Of a DNA stretch of 64,000 nucleotides, positions 16,798 to 25,886 are shown in pieces. The notes beneath the pieces were generated by a model. That model was not told the DNA's origin, searched no databases, and worked only from the letters and a program-made list of their open reading frames with translations. Source of the stretch: Patulibacter sp. SYSU D01012 (GTDB lineage: Bacteria > Actinomycetota > Thermoleophilia > Solirubrobacterales > Solirubrobacteraceae); assembly GCF_017916475.1 (NCBI RefSeq), contig NZ_JAFMTB010000001.1, forward strand, positions 1,888,043 through 1,952,042, in the 5' to 3' direction. Position 1 is the first letter of the stretch; every line of letters starts with the position of its first letter. The position numbers were made by a program, and so were the translations under genes.

Positions 16798-18234
16798 TCA
16801 GGCCGCCGGGACGGGCGCGGCGGCCGCAGCCGCGGGGCGGCGGTACAGCCGCGAGAGCAGCGCGCAGAGCACGAGCGCGCAGCCGGCGTAGCCGACCTCG
16901 GCGCACGTGAGGTCGTCGGCGATCGGCGCGACGACCATCCAGGCCACGAAGAGCGCCCCGGACGCCAGCCACGCGAGCGCCGCCAGCCAGGCGTGGCCGC
17001 GCGCCAGCGCCGCCTGGTTGAGCGTGCCGGCCACGAGGTGCGCGCCCATGCCGACGGCCACGACGGCCAGGCCCAGCACGGGGATGTCCTGGCCGTCGAA
17101 GAGCAGCGGCATCACCCAGCCGCCGAGCACGAGCAGCCCGACGACGACGAGCGCCGCGAAGCCCGCGATGAGGACGACGGCCTTGCGGATCGCCGCCCCG
17201 ATCTCGTCGGGCGAGCCGGTCGCCACGAGCTGGGCGAAGTGGGGGAGGAGGGTCGTCTGGACGGCCTGGAACAGCTGCAGCGGCGCACGCGTCACGAGCA
17301 GCGCCGAGAAGATCAGGCCGGCCGCGGCCTTGTCCGGCGTCAGCAGCACGCCGGCGTTCACGAGCGTCTGCTCGCCGAGCTGGATCAGCGCGACCGCCAC
17401 GGCGAACGAGCCGCCCGCGCGCAGCGCCGCGTCCCGCCCGCCCGCCGCCGGCGCGGGGGTTCCGTCGGCCAGCCGCCGCGTGGCCGCGCGGATCGCCCAC
17501 GGCACGACGAGCAGCGACGCGAGCGGGGCGGCCAGGATGCCGGCCGCGACCGCGACCTGGCCCGTGGTGATGCCGACGAGCGCCGCGATCGGGAAGAGGA
17601 TGCGGGCGACCGACTCGAAGAGCACCAGGCCGCCGTAGAGCGGGAACCACCCGTGACCGGCGACGAACCCGCGGGCGAAGTAGCTGGCCGCGTAGGCGAC
17701 TCCCGCGCCGACGAGGATCCAGAAGAGCGCGTCCGACCCCACCTGGTCCAGCAGCGGGCCGCGGGCGACGAGCGCGGCCACGACGAGGACGAGCGCGAAC
17801 CCGGCCTGGATCAGCATCGGCTCGCGCAGCCGGGGGTGCGCCTCGCCGCGCGCGCGGGCCGTGGCGATCGTCCGCGAGAGCAGCTGCTCGACGGGCCGGT
17901 AGAAGACCGACATCGCCGTGAACAGGATCGCCCACATCGTGGAGACCTGGCCGTACTGCGTCTGGCCCTCGGCGCTCGACCCGAGCGCGTGCGAGGCGAC
18001 GGAGAAGAAGAGGAACGTCAGCAGGCCGGTGGAGGCGATGCCGAGCGAGAGGATCCGGGCGCCGCGGGCGTAGCCACCCGAGGGGGCGTCGCCGCCCCCG
18101 TCGTCGACGGCGCGGTCGGGATCGGCGATCGGGTCGGGCGGCGCGAAGCCCGAAGGGGCCGGGGCGCCCGGCGTGGGGCCGGCGGCGGTCGCGGGGGTGG
18201 GGTCCTGCGCCCCCGGGCCGCCGGCCGCGGTCAT
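16798..18234 (-). CDS. Polysaccharide flippase-like (MATE/MOP superfamily) membrane protein
   Basis: A 478-residue integral membrane protein with a disordered Pro/Ala N-terminus of about 50 residues and roughly twelve hydrophobic segments (ILSLGIASTGLLTFLFFSVA, LFWILVGAGVAYAASYFARG, AVVLIAGFAALVVVGLLVLGGWVMPLLFDG). Layout and composition match Wzx/MurJ-like lipid-linked glycan flippases of the MOP superfamily. It follows methyltransferase and GT2 glycosyltransferase genes on the same strand (one-base TGATG overlap with the methyltransferase), suggesting that it exports the glycolipid that they modify. The exact substrate is unknown. Confidence 0.75.
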   Translation of the reverse strand: MTAAGGPGAQDPTPATAAGPTPGAPAPSGFAPPDPIADPDRAVDDGGGDAPSGGYARGARILSLGIASTGLLTFLFFSVASHALGSSAEGQTQYGQVSTMWAILFTAMSVFYRPVEQLLSRTIATARARGEAHPRLREPMLIQAGFALVLVVAALVARGPLLDQVGSDALFWILVGAGVAYAASYFARGFVAGHGWFPLYGGLVLFESVARILFPIAALVGITTGQVAVAAGILAAPLASLLVVPWAIRAATRRLADGTPAPAAGGRDAALRAGGSFAVAVALIQLGEQTLVNAGVLLTPDKAAAGLIFSALLVTRAPLQLFQAVQTTLLPHFAQLVATGSPDEIGAAIRKAVVLIAGFAALVVVGLLVLGGWVMPLLFDGQDIPVLGLAVVAVGMGAHLVAGTLNQAALARGHAWLAALAWLASGALFVAWMVVAPIADDLTCAEVGYAGCALVLCALLSRLYRRPAAAAAAPVPAA

Positions 18235-18887
18235 CAGTCGCCGACGCGGACGAGCAGCTGGGTCCAGGGGAACGGCTGGCGGGTCTCGACGACCTCGCCG
18301 TGCTGCGCGAGCATCTTCTTGAACGAGCGCGTGGACCAGTGGTTCAGGTGGCCGGGCGTGTTGCCCAGGTCCTTGAGGTACGCGCCGCGGGCCATGTTCA
18401 CCGCGCGCCAAATCGGCTCGCGCGGGACGGACACGAGCAGCCAGCGCTTCGCGACGCGGGCCATCTCGGCGACGGTGTGCTCGGGGTCCGGCACGTGCTC
18501 GAGGACCTCGATCGCGCTCGCGACGTCGAACTCGTCGTCGGCGAACGGCAGGTTCTCCGCGCGCATGATCTTGTACTCGAGGTTCGGCGCCTGGCGCTGG
18601 GCCCAGCCGGCCTGGATGGACGGCTCCTCCAGGTCGATGCCGACGACGCGCTTGTCGGCCAGCCGCTGCGCCCACTGGTGGACGAGGACGCCCTCGCCGC
18701 AGCCGACGTCGAGCAGGCTCTGCGCCTGGGCGCGGACGAACAGCTCGTCGAGCTGGCGCTCGAAGCCGGCCTGCAGCCGCTTGGCGACCGGGTTCGTCGT
18801 GTTGTACTTGTCGTACGTGTTGCCCGTGATGATCCCGTCGTCGCTCGTCGTGATCGTGACGGGACCGGACTGCTTCTGGGTGCTCAC
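18234..18887 (-). CDS. Class I SAM-dependent methyltransferase
   Basis: A 217-residue cytoplasmic methyltransferase of the UbiE/Methyltransf_11 type. The SAM-binding motif I is SLLDVGCGEGVLVHQW, motif II is VVGIDLEEPSIQAGW, and motif IV lies in FADDEFDVASAIEVLEHVPDPEHTV. The C-terminal half (REPIWRAVNMARGAYLKDLG, NHWSTRSFKKML) is typical of methyltransferases in surface-glycan clusters. GTG 18887 abuts the stop codon of the GT2 gene (TGAGTG), giving translational coupling. The acceptor, a sugar or lipid-linked glycan, is inferred only from its neighbours. Confidence 0.82.
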   Translation of the reverse strand: MSTQKQSGPVTITTSDDGIITGNTYDKYNTTNPVAKRLQAGFERQLDELFVRAQAQSLLDVGCGEGVLVHQWAQRLADKRVVGIDLEEPSIQAGWAQRQAPNLEYKIMRAENLPFADDEFDVASAIEVLEHVPDPEHTVAEMARVAKRWLLVSVPREPIWRAVNMARGAYLKDLGNTPGHLNHWSTRSFKKMLAQHGEVVETRQPFPWTQLLVRVGD

Positions 18888-19946
18888 TCAGGGCCTCACT
18901 GCGTCGTGTTCGTCGGTGGACTGGATGCCGGGCGCCGCCTTCGCGCCGGTGGTCGCTTCCTGGCCGGTGGGGTGCGCCCCCGGCTCGTAGTGGCTCGGCG
19001 GCACGCCGAGCTGCAGCTCGATCCGGCGGACGCGCTCGTAGACGCGCTGGGTGAGGATCCGCTGGCCGTGGAGCAGGTCGCCGAGCACGGCGATCGCGCC
19101 CACGGTGACGGAGGCCATGAACAGGACCCCGCCGAAGATGAGGGACTGCACGTGGCCCGCGCCCTCGCCCTGGACCCAGGAGACGAAGAAGCGGATCCAC
19201 GGGATGAGCGCCAGCACGAACAGCAGCACGGCCGCGCTCATGAAGACGCGCATCGGCTCGTACTGCGCGTAGATGCGGAAGATCGAGACGGTGTTGCGCC
19301 GGACGTACGCCCACATGGACGGGAAGAGGCGCGACTCGCGCAGCTTCTCGTTCGTGGAGACGGGGACGTGCTTCGTCGCGACGAGCAGCTTGCCCGCCTG
19401 GATCAGCGACTCGAGCGTGTACGTGAAGCGCGAGACGACGGCGAGCTGGATCGCGGCCTCGCGGTTGTAGGCGCGGAAGCCGGACGTCGCGTCCGCGATC
19501 TCCGTCTCGGACGCGCGGCGCACGACGGCCGAGCCGAGCTTCTGCAGCCGCACCTTGAGCGGGGAGAAGTGCTCGATCTTCTCGACCTGGCGATCGCCGA
19601 CGACCATGTCGGCCTCGCCCGCGACGATCGGGGCGACCAGGTCCGGGATGTACGAGGCGTCGTACTGGTTGTCGGCGTCCGTGTTGACGATGACGTCGGC
19701 GCCGAGCTTCAGGCCCGCGTCGAGGCCGGCCTGGAAGCCGGCGGCGAGGCCCTTGTTGTTCGTCAGCTTGACGATGTGGTCGACCCCGTGGGCGCGCGCG
19801 ACCTCGAGGGTCCGGTCGACCGAGCCGTCGTCGATCACCAGCCACTCGACCTCGTCGAAGCCGGGCACCTCGCGCGGCAGGTCGTTCAGGGTGGTCGGGA
19901 GCGTCTGCTCCTCGTTGAAACACGGGATCTGGATGATCAGCTTCAT
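18888..19946 (-). CDS. Membrane-anchored family 2 glycosyltransferase (DPM1-like)
   Basis: A 352-residue enzyme with an N-terminal GT2 domain: IIQIPCFNEEQTLPTTL, VEWLVIDDGSVDRTLEVAR (UDP/GDP-sugar site), KLTNNKGLAAGFQAGLDAGL, and the metal-binding DADNQYDASYI. ATSGFRAYNREAA in the acceptor region resembles polyprenyl-phosphate mannosyl- or glucosyltransferases. Two C-terminal transmembrane helices follow (VFMSAAVLLFVLALIPWIRFF and SLIFGGVLFMASVTVGAIAVL), then a short charged tail. It likely loads a sugar onto polyprenyl phosphate at the inner membrane for use by GT-C enzymes; the divergent gene encodes such a protein. ATG 19946 starts the homology; a further 345 bases open upstream look non-coding. 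Confidence 0.87.
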   Translation of the reverse strand: MKLIIQIPCFNEEQTLPTTLNDLPREVPGFDEVEWLVIDDGSVDRTLEVARAHGVDHIVKLTNNKGLAAGFQAGLDAGLKLGADVIVNTDADNQYDASYIPDLVAPIVAGEADMVVGDRQVEKIEHFSPLKVRLQKLGSAVVRRASETEIADATSGFRAYNREAAIQLAVVSRFTYTLESLIQAGKLLVATKHVPVSTNEKLRESRLFPSMWAYVRRNTVSIFRIYAQYEPMRVFMSAAVLLFVLALIPWIRFFVSWVQGEGAGHVQSLIFGGVLFMASVTVGAIAVLGDLLHGQRILTQRVYERVRRIELQLGVPPSHYEPGAHPTGQEATTGAKAAPGIQSTDEHDAVRP

Positions 19947-20154
19947 GGGCTCACTCGGGCGCCGGGCGGCGGGCGGGCCGGCCGACGGGGGCGTCGGCAC
20001 GACGGGGCGCCGGCGACGGTCGGACCGGCGATCCGGCCGACGGGTCGCCGTCGGGGACGCGCACGGGGCGATGGCGTGGAACCGCGTGAGTATTCCAAAG
20101 GGCGACGGGTCCCGGCGGGGCGGGGTCGGCGGCGGACGCGGACGGGGCGTCCCG

Positions 20155-20160
20155 TAGACT
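20155..20160 (+). promoter_or_regulatory. -10 hexamer for the GT-C-like gene
   Basis: TAGACT ends 12 bases before TTG 20173, predicting a leader of about five bases. It supports the TTG start over the downstream GTG. Confidence 0.5.
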
Positions 20161-20172
20161 CGCCGTCGCATC

Positions 20173-21786
20173 TTGGAAGGACGTCCCCTCACGCCCCGCC
20201 GCGCGTTCGTCGATCGCGTGCCCCTGCTGGCCTTCGTCGTGCTCTGCGCGGGGCTCCTGGCGCTCTTCCTGGCGTACCCGACGTACCCCAACTACGACAG
20301 CTACTACGGGCTGCTGTGGGCGCGCGAGATCTGGGACGGCCACATGCCCGTCTTCGACGCCTTCCGCGCGCCGACCGAGCACCCGCTGTCCATCCTCTTC
20401 GGCCTGGTCCTCGTGCCGTTCGGGGACGGGGTCGACCGCGTGGTCGTCTTCTGCTCGATGGCCTCGGTCGCCGCGCTGGCGGCCGGCATGTACCAGCTGG
20501 CGAAGGTCGCCTTCAACCGCTGGATCGGCCTCGTCGCGGGCCTCCTGCTCGTCGCCAACTGGGACCTCATCTACCTGGCGGTCCGGGGCTACCTCGACGT
20601 CACGTACATGGCGCTCGTCGTCTGGGCCGCCGTGCTCGAGGCGCGGCGGCGGCGTCGCGGCTGGCCCGTCCTGCTGCTGCTGACGCTGGCCGGCACGCTG
20701 CGCCCCGAGGCCTGGGTGCTCTGCGGCCTCTACGGCCTGTGGATGGCCTGGGACGGGGCCGGCACGTGGCGCGCCGGCGTGCGCCGCGTGCTGACGCCGC
20801 GCGGCATCGGCTGGCTGGCGCTGGGGTGCGTCGCGACCGCGCTGTGGCTCGCCACGGACTTCGCGGTCACCGGCAACCCGCTCTTCTCGCAGACGTACAC
20901 GTCCGGCCTGGCCGAGGAGCTCGGGCGCTCCCGTGGCCCGCTGCAGATCCCGTCGCTGACGATCAGCTATCTGCGGGGCATCGACGGCATCCCGCTGTTC
21001 TGGGCCGGGATGGCGGGCCTCGTCGCGGCCGCGGTGATCCTGCCGCGGCGGATGGGGATGCCGTTCATCCTCTTCGCGCTCGGCATCGGCACGTTCTTCC
21101 TGCTCGGCGTCGGCGGCTTCTCGGTCATCGACCGCTACCTGCTCGTGCCGGCGGCGCTGCTGCTGATCTTCGCGGCGTTCCTGCTCGTGGGCTGGACCCT
21201 GCTGCCGGCCGGGCGCCTGCGCACCTGGTGGTCGCGCCTGGCGATCCTCGGCGCCGTCGGCGTCGCGGCCGTGACGCTGACGAACATCCGGTTCGGCTCG
21301 ATCGCCAACGACCTGACCTTCCGCGGGGTCGCGCACGACGACCTGGAGCAGGTGCTGCACGACCGCGACGTCCAGGCGGCGCTGAAGTGCGGTCCGCTCT
21401 GGACGCCGAACCACAAGCTCGTGCCGGACAGCCGCTGGGTGCTGGACGCGCCCGTCGACAAGGTGCTGGCGCGGTCCATGCTGCGTCCCGCGCTCGTGCA
21501 GACGGACGAGAAGGCCGCGGGCTACGACAGCCCGGACCGCGCGGCCGCGCGGGCGCTCGGGATCGACGTCGGACGCCCCGCGCAGGAGTCCAAGGGCACC
21601 GCGGCGGTCCCGAACCCGACGCCGACGATCCCGCGCGGCGCGTTCATCGCGCCCACCTCGCGCCTGGCCCTGCTGCGCCAGGGCTATGTCTTCCCGGGTC
21701 AGGACCAGGCGTTCGACTCCATCCCGCCGCTGGGCTGGACGCGGCTCGCGACGAGCACGCACTACGCGGTCTACGGCCGCTGCTGA
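20173..21786 (+). CDS. GT-C-like polytopic membrane glycosyltransferase
   Basis: A protein of 537 residues with about eleven hydrophobic segments and a soluble C-terminal domain of some 150 residues. The first outer loop has the acidic motif YPNYDSYYGLLWAREIWDG, resembling the catalytic aspartate loop of GT-C enzymes that use polyprenyl-phosphate sugars. FRAPTEHPLSILFG and RPEAWVLCGLYGLWMAW are further landmarks. It is divergent from the polyprenyl-phosphate GT2 gene, whose product would be a fitting donor. TTG 20173, 12 bases after a TAGACT hexamer, is the first usable codon; GTG 20218 just before the first helix is an alternative. Family assignment rests on topology and loop motif, not on a strong signature. 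Confidence 0.66.
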   Translation: MEGRPLTPRRAFVDRVPLLAFVVLCAGLLALFLAYPTYPNYDSYYGLLWAREIWDGHMPVFDAFRAPTEHPLSILFGLVLVPFGDGVDRVVVFCSMASVAALAAGMYQLAKVAFNRWIGLVAGLLLVANWDLIYLAVRGYLDVTYMALVVWAAVLEARRRRRGWPVLLLLTLAGTLRPEAWVLCGLYGLWMAWDGAGTWRAGVRRVLTPRGIGWLALGCVATALWLATDFAVTGNPLFSQTYTSGLAEELGRSRGPLQIPSLTISYLRGIDGIPLFWAGMAGLVAAAVILPRRMGMPFILFALGIGTFFLLGVGGFSVIDRYLLVPAALLLIFAAFLLVGWTLLPAGRLRTWWSRLAILGAVGVAAVTLTNIRFGSIANDLTFRGVAHDDLEQVLHDRDVQAALKCGPLWTPNHKLVPDSRWVLDAPVDKVLARSMLRPALVQTDEKAAGYDSPDRAAARALGIDVGRPAQESKGTAAVPNPTPTIPRGAFIAPTSRLALLRQGYVFPGQDQAFDSIPPLGWTRLATSTHYAVYGRC

Positions 21787-21801
21787 GGCCCGCCCCGGCG
21801 C

Positions 21802-21841
21802 GGCTCCGGCCCGCGCGCCCCGTCCCGCGGGGGCCGGGGCC
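21802..21841 (+). terminator. GC-rich hairpin after the GT-C-like gene
   Basis: Nested stems pair GGC/GCC, CCGGC/GCCGG and CCCCG/CGGGG around a TCCCG loop. No T tract follows. Actinobacterial intrinsic terminators often lack T tails, but the proximity to the ribD promoter leaves the role open. Confidence 0.4.
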
Positions 21842-21851
21842 GCGCGGTCCC

Positions 21852-21857
21852 TATCCT
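21852..21857 (+). promoter_or_regulatory. -10 hexamer for the ribD operon
   Basis: TATCCT ends 11 bases before ATG 21869. The short upstream gap has no FMN-riboswitch-like sequence, so the riboflavin operon appears not to be controlled that way here. Confidence 0.5.
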
Positions 21858-21868
21858 CCGTTCTCCGG

Positions 21869-22993
21869 ATGACGATCGACGCACGTGACGAGGCCCTGCT
21901 CGGCCGGGCCCTGGACCTCGCGGAACGCGGCCGCCGCGGGGCGAGCCCGAACCCCATGGTCGGGGCGGTGATCACGCGCGACGGCACGACGGTCGCCGAG
22001 GGCTGGCACGCCCGGGCCGGCGGACCGCACGCCGAGGTCGCCGCGATCGCCGCGGCCGGCGACGCCGACCTGCGCGGCGCCACGATCTACGTCTCGCTCG
22101 AGCCCTGCTGCCACCACGGCCGCACCCCGCCGTGCACCGACGCGATCCTCGCGGCCGGCTTCGGCCGCGTCGTCGTGGCGTCGGACGATCCCTCGCCGAA
22201 GGCCGCCGGCCGGGGTCTGGGCATCCTGCGCGACGAGGGCGTGCAGGTCGACGTCGCCGCGCCGGAGTCCGACGCGGGCCGCCGCGCGCGGCTGCTCAAC
22301 CAGGCGTTCCGCAAGCACGCGCGGACCGGCCTGCCCTGGGTGATGCTCAAGACGGCGACGAGCCTGGACGGGCGCCTGGCCACGCACGCCGGCGACTCGA
22401 AGTGGATCTCGTCCGGGCCCTCCCGCGACCTGGCGCACCAGTGGCGTGCCGAGGTGGACGCGGTCGTCGTCGGGATCGGGACCGCGCTGGCCGACGACCC
22501 GCAGCTGACCGCCCGCGTGCCCGGGGTCGAGCGCCAGCCGCGCCGCGTCGTCTTCGACTCGGAGGGTCGCCTGCCGCTCGACGGCCGGCTCGTGACGAGC
22601 GTCGACGAGGCGCCGGTCACGGTGATCACGACCCGCGCCGCCTCGCGCTCCGCGACGGACGCGCTGCGCGCGTCGGGCGTCGAGGTCCTCGTCGTCTCCG
22701 GCCAGAACGAGCACTCGCGCGTGCGCGCCGCGCTGACCGAGCTGGGCTCCGTCGGCGTCACGTCGCTCATGCTCGAGGGCGGCTCGCACCTGTCCGGCGC
22801 GTTCTTCGACGCCGGCGAGGTCGACGAGCTGCGCCTGTTCGTCGCGCCGCTGATCATCGGCGGCCGCCAGGCCCCGGGCATCATCGGCGGCGAGGGCAGC
22901 GAGCGGATCGCCGACGCCGCCCGTCCCCTCGACATCAGCCGCCGGCCGATCGGGGACGACCTCTTGACCATCGCCCGCCTGAAGGAGTGGTGA
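21869..22993 (+). CDS. ribD: Bifunctional riboflavin deaminase/reductase RibD
   Basis: Catalyses the second and third steps of riboflavin synthesis: deamination of the pyrimidinone from GTP cyclohydrolase II, then ribosyl side-chain reduction. It has 374 residues. The N-terminal cytidine-deaminase-like domain has the zinc ligands in [10 protein letters not shown] and [14 protein letters not shown]. The C-terminal RibD_C reductase domain (about residues 150-370) shows [37 protein letters not shown] and [14 protein letters not shown]. First gene of a compact ribD-ribE-ribBA-ribH operon that makes riboflavin from GTP and ribulose-5-phosphate. Confidence 0.96.
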   Translation: MTIDARDEALLGRALDLAERGRRGASPNPMVGAVITRDGTTVAEGWHARAGGPHAEVAAIAAAGDADLRGATIYVSLEPCCHHGRTPPCTDAILAAGFGRVVVASDDPSPKAAGRGLGILRDEGVQVDVAAPESDAGRRARLLNQAFRKHARTGLPWVMLKTATSLDGRLATHAGDSKWISSGPSRDLAHQWRAEVDAVVVGIGTALADDPQLTARVPGVERQPRRVVFDSEGRLPLDGRLVTSVDEAPVTVITTRAASRSATDALRASGVEVLVVSGQNEHSRVRAALTELGSVGVTSLMLEGGSHLSGAFFDAGEVDELRLFVAPLIIGGRQAPGIIGGEGSERIADAARPLDISRRPIGDDLLTIARLKEW

Positions 22994-22998
22994 GCGCC

Positions 22999-23616
22999 GT
23001 GTTCACGGGCATCGTGCAGGACCTCGGGACGGTCGTGGCCGTCGACGAGCAGGACGAGGGCGTGCGGCTGCGCGTCCGCACCCCGCTGGCGGGCGAGCTG
23101 CGCCCCGGCGACTCCATCGCGGTCAACGGCTGCTGCCTGACCGCGGTCGGCGAGACGGAGCAGGACGCCGACGGCCCCAGCTTCGTCGCCGACGTGATGA
23201 ACGAGTCGCTGCGGCGCACCAGCCTGGGCTCGGCCGCGAGCGTCGGGGCGCGCGTCAACCTGGAGCTCGCGATGGCCGCCGGCGACCGCTTCGGCGGCCA
23301 CGTCGTGCAGGGCCACGTCGACGGCACCGCCCGCGTCGAGTCCACGCGCCCCGACGGGTTCGCCCGGATCGTGCGCATCGCGCCCGAGGACCCGTCGCTC
23401 CTGCGCTACGTCGTCGAGAAGGGCTCGATCACGATCGACGGCGTCTCCCTCACCGTCTCCGCCATCGACGACGCCGCGCTCGAGGTCTCGCTCATCCCCG
23501 AGACCCTCGAGCGCACCCGGCTGGGCCGCGTGGCTCCCGGCGACGTCGTCAACCTCGAAGTCGACGTGCTCGCGAAGCACGTCGAGAAGCTGCTCGCCGG
23601 AAAGGACCGCTCGTGA
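22999..23616 (+). CDS. ribE: Riboflavin synthase alpha chain
   Basis: Dismutates two molecules of 6,7-dimethyl-8-ribityllumazine into riboflavin and the pyrimidinedione. I chose GTG 22999 because it gives the canonical N-terminus [10 protein letters not shown] and lies 11 bases after AAGGAG (22982-22987); GTG 22990 is too close to that site. The two homologous lumazine-binding barrels are visible: [14 protein letters not shown] in the first and [16 protein letters not shown], then [15 protein letters not shown] in the second. The length of 205 residues is normal. The end overlaps ribBA by four bases. The symbol ribE follows the convention in which RibH is lumazine synthase. Confidence 0.95.
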   Translation: MFTGIVQDLGTVVAVDEQDEGVRLRVRTPLAGELRPGDSIAVNGCCLTAVGETEQDADGPSFVADVMNESLRRTSLGSAASVGARVNLELAMAAGDRFGGHVVQGHVDGTARVESTRPDGFARIVRIAPEDPSLLRYVVEKGSITIDGVSLTVSAIDDAALEVSLIPETLERTRLGRVAPGDVVNLEVDVLAKHVEKLLAGKDRS

Positions 23617-24956
23617 GCGACACACGCCAGCGCACCCTCGACAACCCGTTCGACCGGGTCGAGGACGCGATCGAGGACATCCGCCAGGGGCGCATGGTCA
23701 TCGTCTGCGACGACGAGGACCGCGAGAGCGAGGGCGACCTCGTCGTCGCCGCGCAGTTCGCCGACGCCACGGCGATCAACTTCATGGCCCGCCACGCGCG
23801 CGGCCTGATCTGCCTGGCGCTGACGCCGGAGCGCTGCGACGAGCTCGGCCTGGACCTGATGGCGGCGAAGAACGAGGCGCAGTTCGAGACCGCGTTCACC
23901 GTCTCGATCGAGGCCCGCGAGGGCGTCACCACCGGCATCTCGGCCGCCGACCGCGCCCAGACGGTGAAGGTCGCGATCGACCCCCGCTCGGGGCCGCGCG
24001 ACGTCGTCGTCCCCGGCCACGTCTTCCCGCTGAAGGCGAAGAAGGGCGGCGTCCTCGAGCGCACCGGCCACACCGAGGCGTCCGTCGACCTGGCCCGTCT
24101 GGCCGGCCTGCACCCGTCCGGCGTGATCTGCGAGGTCATGAACGACGACGGGTCGATGGCCCGCGTCGCCGACCTCGTGCCGTACGCCGAGGAGCACGGG
24201 CTCAAGATGATCACGGTCGCCGACCTGATCGCCTACCGCCGCAAGCACGACCGCCTCGTCGAGCGCGTCGTCGACATCAACCTGCCCACGGCCTTCGGCA
24301 CCTTCACCGCCGTCGGCTACCGCTCGCTCGTCGACGACAAGCACCACGTCGCGCTCGTCAAGGGCGACGTCGCCGGCAAGGAGGACGTGCTCGTCCGCGT
24401 GCACTCCGAGTGCCTGACGGGCGACGTCTTCCACTCCCTGCGCTGCGACTGCGGCGAGCAGCTCGAGTCGGCCCTGGCGATGATCGAGCAGGCGGGCGAA
24501 GGCGTCCTGCTGTACCTGGCGCAGGAGGGTCGCGGCATCGGCCTGCTCAACAAGCTCCGGGCCTACAAGCTGCAGGAGGAGGGCTACGACACCGTCGACG
24601 CCAACCTCAAGCTGGGGCTCCCGGCCGACCTGCGGGACTACGGCATCGGGGCCCAGATCCTCGTCGACCTGGGTCTCACCTCGATCCGGATCCTCACGAA
24701 CAACCCGAAGAAGATCCGCGGCCTGGAGGGCTACGGCCTGTCCGTCACCCGGCAGGTGCCGATCGAGCACCCGGCGAACGAGCACAACGAGAGCTACATG
24801 CGCACGAAGCGGGACCGGATGGGCCACATGCTCCACCACCAGGGGCTGCCGCTCGACGAGGAGATGCTGCGCGCCGAGCAGGTGCGCGACCACCCCGAGC
24901 ACGGGCGGCAGCACGCGCCCGACCCGGCGCCGGCGCTGACGGAGGACGGCCGATGA
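23613..24956 (+). CDS. ribBA: Bifunctional DHBP synthase / GTP cyclohydrolase II
   Basis: Supplies both precursors of lumazine. The N-terminal half (about residues 1-225) is 3,4-dihydroxy-2-butanone-4-phosphate synthase: [20 protein letters not shown] holds the metal-binding acidic loop, with [13 protein letters not shown] and [16 protein letters not shown]. The C-terminal half is GTP cyclohydrolase [21 protein letters not shown] gives the zinc-binding cysteines, and [18 protein letters not shown] the catalytic region. Both active sites look complete. It starts at GTG in a GTGA overlap with ribE and overlaps ribH by four bases. A 40-residue His/Asp-rich tail is unusual but harmless. Confidence 0.96.
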   Translation: MSDTRQRTLDNPFDRVEDAIEDIRQGRMVIVCDDEDRESEGDLVVAAQFADATAINFMARHARGLICLALTPERCDELGLDLMAAKNEAQFETAFTVSIEAREGVTTGISAADRAQTVKVAIDPRSGPRDVVVPGHVFPLKAKKGGVLERTGHTEASVDLARLAGLHPSGVICEVMNDDGSMARVADLVPYAEEHGLKMITVADLIAYRRKHDRLVERVVDINLPTAFGTFTAVGYRSLVDDKHHVALVKGDVAGKEDVLVRVHSECLTGDVFHSLRCDCGEQLESALAMIEQAGEGVLLYLAQEGRGIGLLNKLRAYKLQEEGYDTVDANLKLGLPADLRDYGIGAQILVDLGLTSIRILTNNPKKIRGLEGYGLSVTRQVPIEHPANEHNESYMRTKRDRMGHMLHHQGLPLDEEMLRAEQVRDHPEHGRQHAPDPAPALTEDGR

Positions 24957-25411
24957 GCACCGCTCCGCGCTTCGCCATCGTGGCCGCGACGTTCTACCGC
25001 GACCTCGCCGACCGCCTGATCGCCGGCGCCCAGGCGGCGTTCGCCGAGGCGGCCGCGGCGGCGGGGGAGACCCACGAGCCGGCCGACGTCTTCGAGGTGC
25101 CCGGCGCCTACGAGCTGCCGCTGGCGGCCAAGTACCTGGCCGAGTCCGGACGCTACGCGGGCGTGGCGTGCGTCGGCGCGGTCATCCGCGGCGAGACGGA
25201 CCACTACGACTACGTGTGCTCGGAGGCCGCGCGCGGCATCGCGCAGGTCGGGCTCGAGACCGGGGTGCCGACGGCGTTCGGCGTCCTGACGGTCGACACG
25301 ATGGAGCAGGCGCTGGCCCGCTCGGGCGGCGACAAGCGCGACTCGGGCCGCCACGCCGCGGACGCGATCCTGCGCCTGCACGCCGTGCGCCGCAGCCTCG
25401 CGGGGGCCTGA
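24953..25411 (+). CDS. ribH: 6,7-dimethyl-8-ribityllumazine synthase
   Basis: Condenses the RibD product with 3,4-dihydroxy-2-butanone-4-phosphate to lumazine; the family forms pentamers or 60-mer capsids. It is 152 residues. Conserved features: [60 protein letters not shown] with the catalytic His, and [18 protein letters not shown]. Last gene of the operon; a long GC hairpin follows eight bases downstream. Confidence 0.96.
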   Translation: MSTAPRFAIVAATFYRDLADRLIAGAQAAFAEAAAAAGETHEPADVFEVPGAYELPLAAKYLAESGRYAGVACVGAVIRGETDHYDYVCSEAARGIAQVGLETGVPTAFGVLTVDTMEQALARSGGDKRDSGRHAADAILRLHAVRRSLAGA

Positions 25412-25418
25412 GGCGGTC

Positions 25419-25459
25419 GGGACGCCCGTCGTCGGCCGGGCCGACGACGCGCGCGTCCC
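25419..25459 (+). terminator. Hairpin terminator of the riboflavin operon
   Basis: CGTCGTCGGCC (25427-25437) and GGCCGACGACG (25439-25449) pair perfectly, and GGGACG (25419-25424) with CGTCCC (25454-25459) extends the stem. There is no T tract. It sits directly after ribH and before an independent promoter. Confidence 0.65.
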
Positions 25460-25472
25460 GCACGGGACGGCA

Positions 25473-25489
25473 TCCGTGGAGTCCACGGA
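25473..25489 (+). promoter_or_regulatory. 17-bp palindromic operator-like element with a third half-site
   Basis: TCCGTGGAGTCCACGGA is a perfect inverted repeat (8-bp arms, 1-bp centre), extended by A and T at its ends. It ends 10 bp before the hexamer TACGCT. A third half-site TCCACGGAT lies at 25505-25513, over the expected transcription start. The same class of element is at 3110-3126. Confidence 0.7.
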
Positions 25490-25499
25490 TGCGAGTCGG

Positions 25500-25505
25500 T
25501 ACGCT
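25500..25505 (+). promoter_or_regulatory. -10 hexamer, leaderless start of the 25512 gene
   Basis: TACGCT ends six bases before ATG 25512; its last T is the first base of the third TCCACGGAT half-site, so a bound regulator would cover both hexamer end and start codon. Confidence 0.62.
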
Positions 25506-25511
25506 CCACGG

Positions 25512-25841
25512 ATGGGCACCGAGGCCATCGCCCTCCTGGCGATCTTCCTCCCACATGCCGTCGGGGGCGCGTACCTCGGCTGGCGGCTCATGCCGCGCGA
25601 CGCGCGGGAGGAGATCCGGGGGTGGTTCCGCGACGACGACGGCGGCACGCCGCGCCCGGCGCCCGTGGCGCCGCGCGGGGGCGGGGGCTCCGAGCCGCCG
25701 CTGCCGACCGCGGCCCCGTCCGCGGTGCGGCTGCGCGAGCCGGGCCGCCTGGCCGACAGGCTGCCCGCGCCGCCCCGGCGCCCGCGCCACCCCGCCCGCC
25801 CGGCCGAGCCCGCGCGGACCGAGGAGCCCGCGGGCCGCTAG
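25512..25841 (+). CDS. Small single-pass membrane protein, unknown function
   Basis: A 109-residue protein I do not recognise. One hydrophobic segment near the N-terminus (EAIALLAIFLPHAVGGAYLGWRL) is followed by a charged stretch RDAREEIRGWFRDDDGG, then a Pro/Arg/Ala-rich tail likely disordered and cytoplasmic. Start ATG 25512 is preferred over GTG 25476 because it lies six bases after TACGCT, while 25476 lies inside the palindromic element. It has its own promoter with a striking operator between the riboflavin operon terminator and rpmB, so it is probably switched separately. The reading frame is convincing from its promoter context and codon use, but no family is evident. Confidence 0.6.
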   Translation: MGTEAIALLAIFLPHAVGGAYLGWRLMPRDAREEIRGWFRDDDGGTPRPAPVAPRGGGGSEPPLPTAAPSAVRLREPGRLADRLPAPPRRPRHPARPAEPARTEEPAGR

Positions 25842-25870
25842 GCGCACGACACCGCCCGGCGGTTGCGCGA

Positions 25871-25876
25871 TAGACT
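25871..25876 (+). promoter_or_regulatory. -10 hexamer for rpmB with pyrimidine initiator
   Basis: TAGACT is followed by TCCTCGCCTT and ATG 25887. The same ten bases separate the hexamer and start codon of rpmF, 6.7 kb away, and the identity continues into the coding sequence (ATGGCC). Confidence 0.65.
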
Positions 25877-25886
25877 TCCTCGCCTT

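Noticed and set aside
19947-20172. Hidden gene between the GT2 and GT-C-like genes
   Set aside because: The minus-strand frame upstream of 19946 is open, but it is low-complexity Pro/Arg/Ser sequence; the region is better explained as a divergent promoter with an A/T-rich patch near 20090.
21787-21868. Possible FMN riboswitch before the riboflavin operon
   Set aside because: The gap is only 82 bases and shows none of the conserved FMN-aptamer segments; only a GC hairpin and a -10 hexamer are present.
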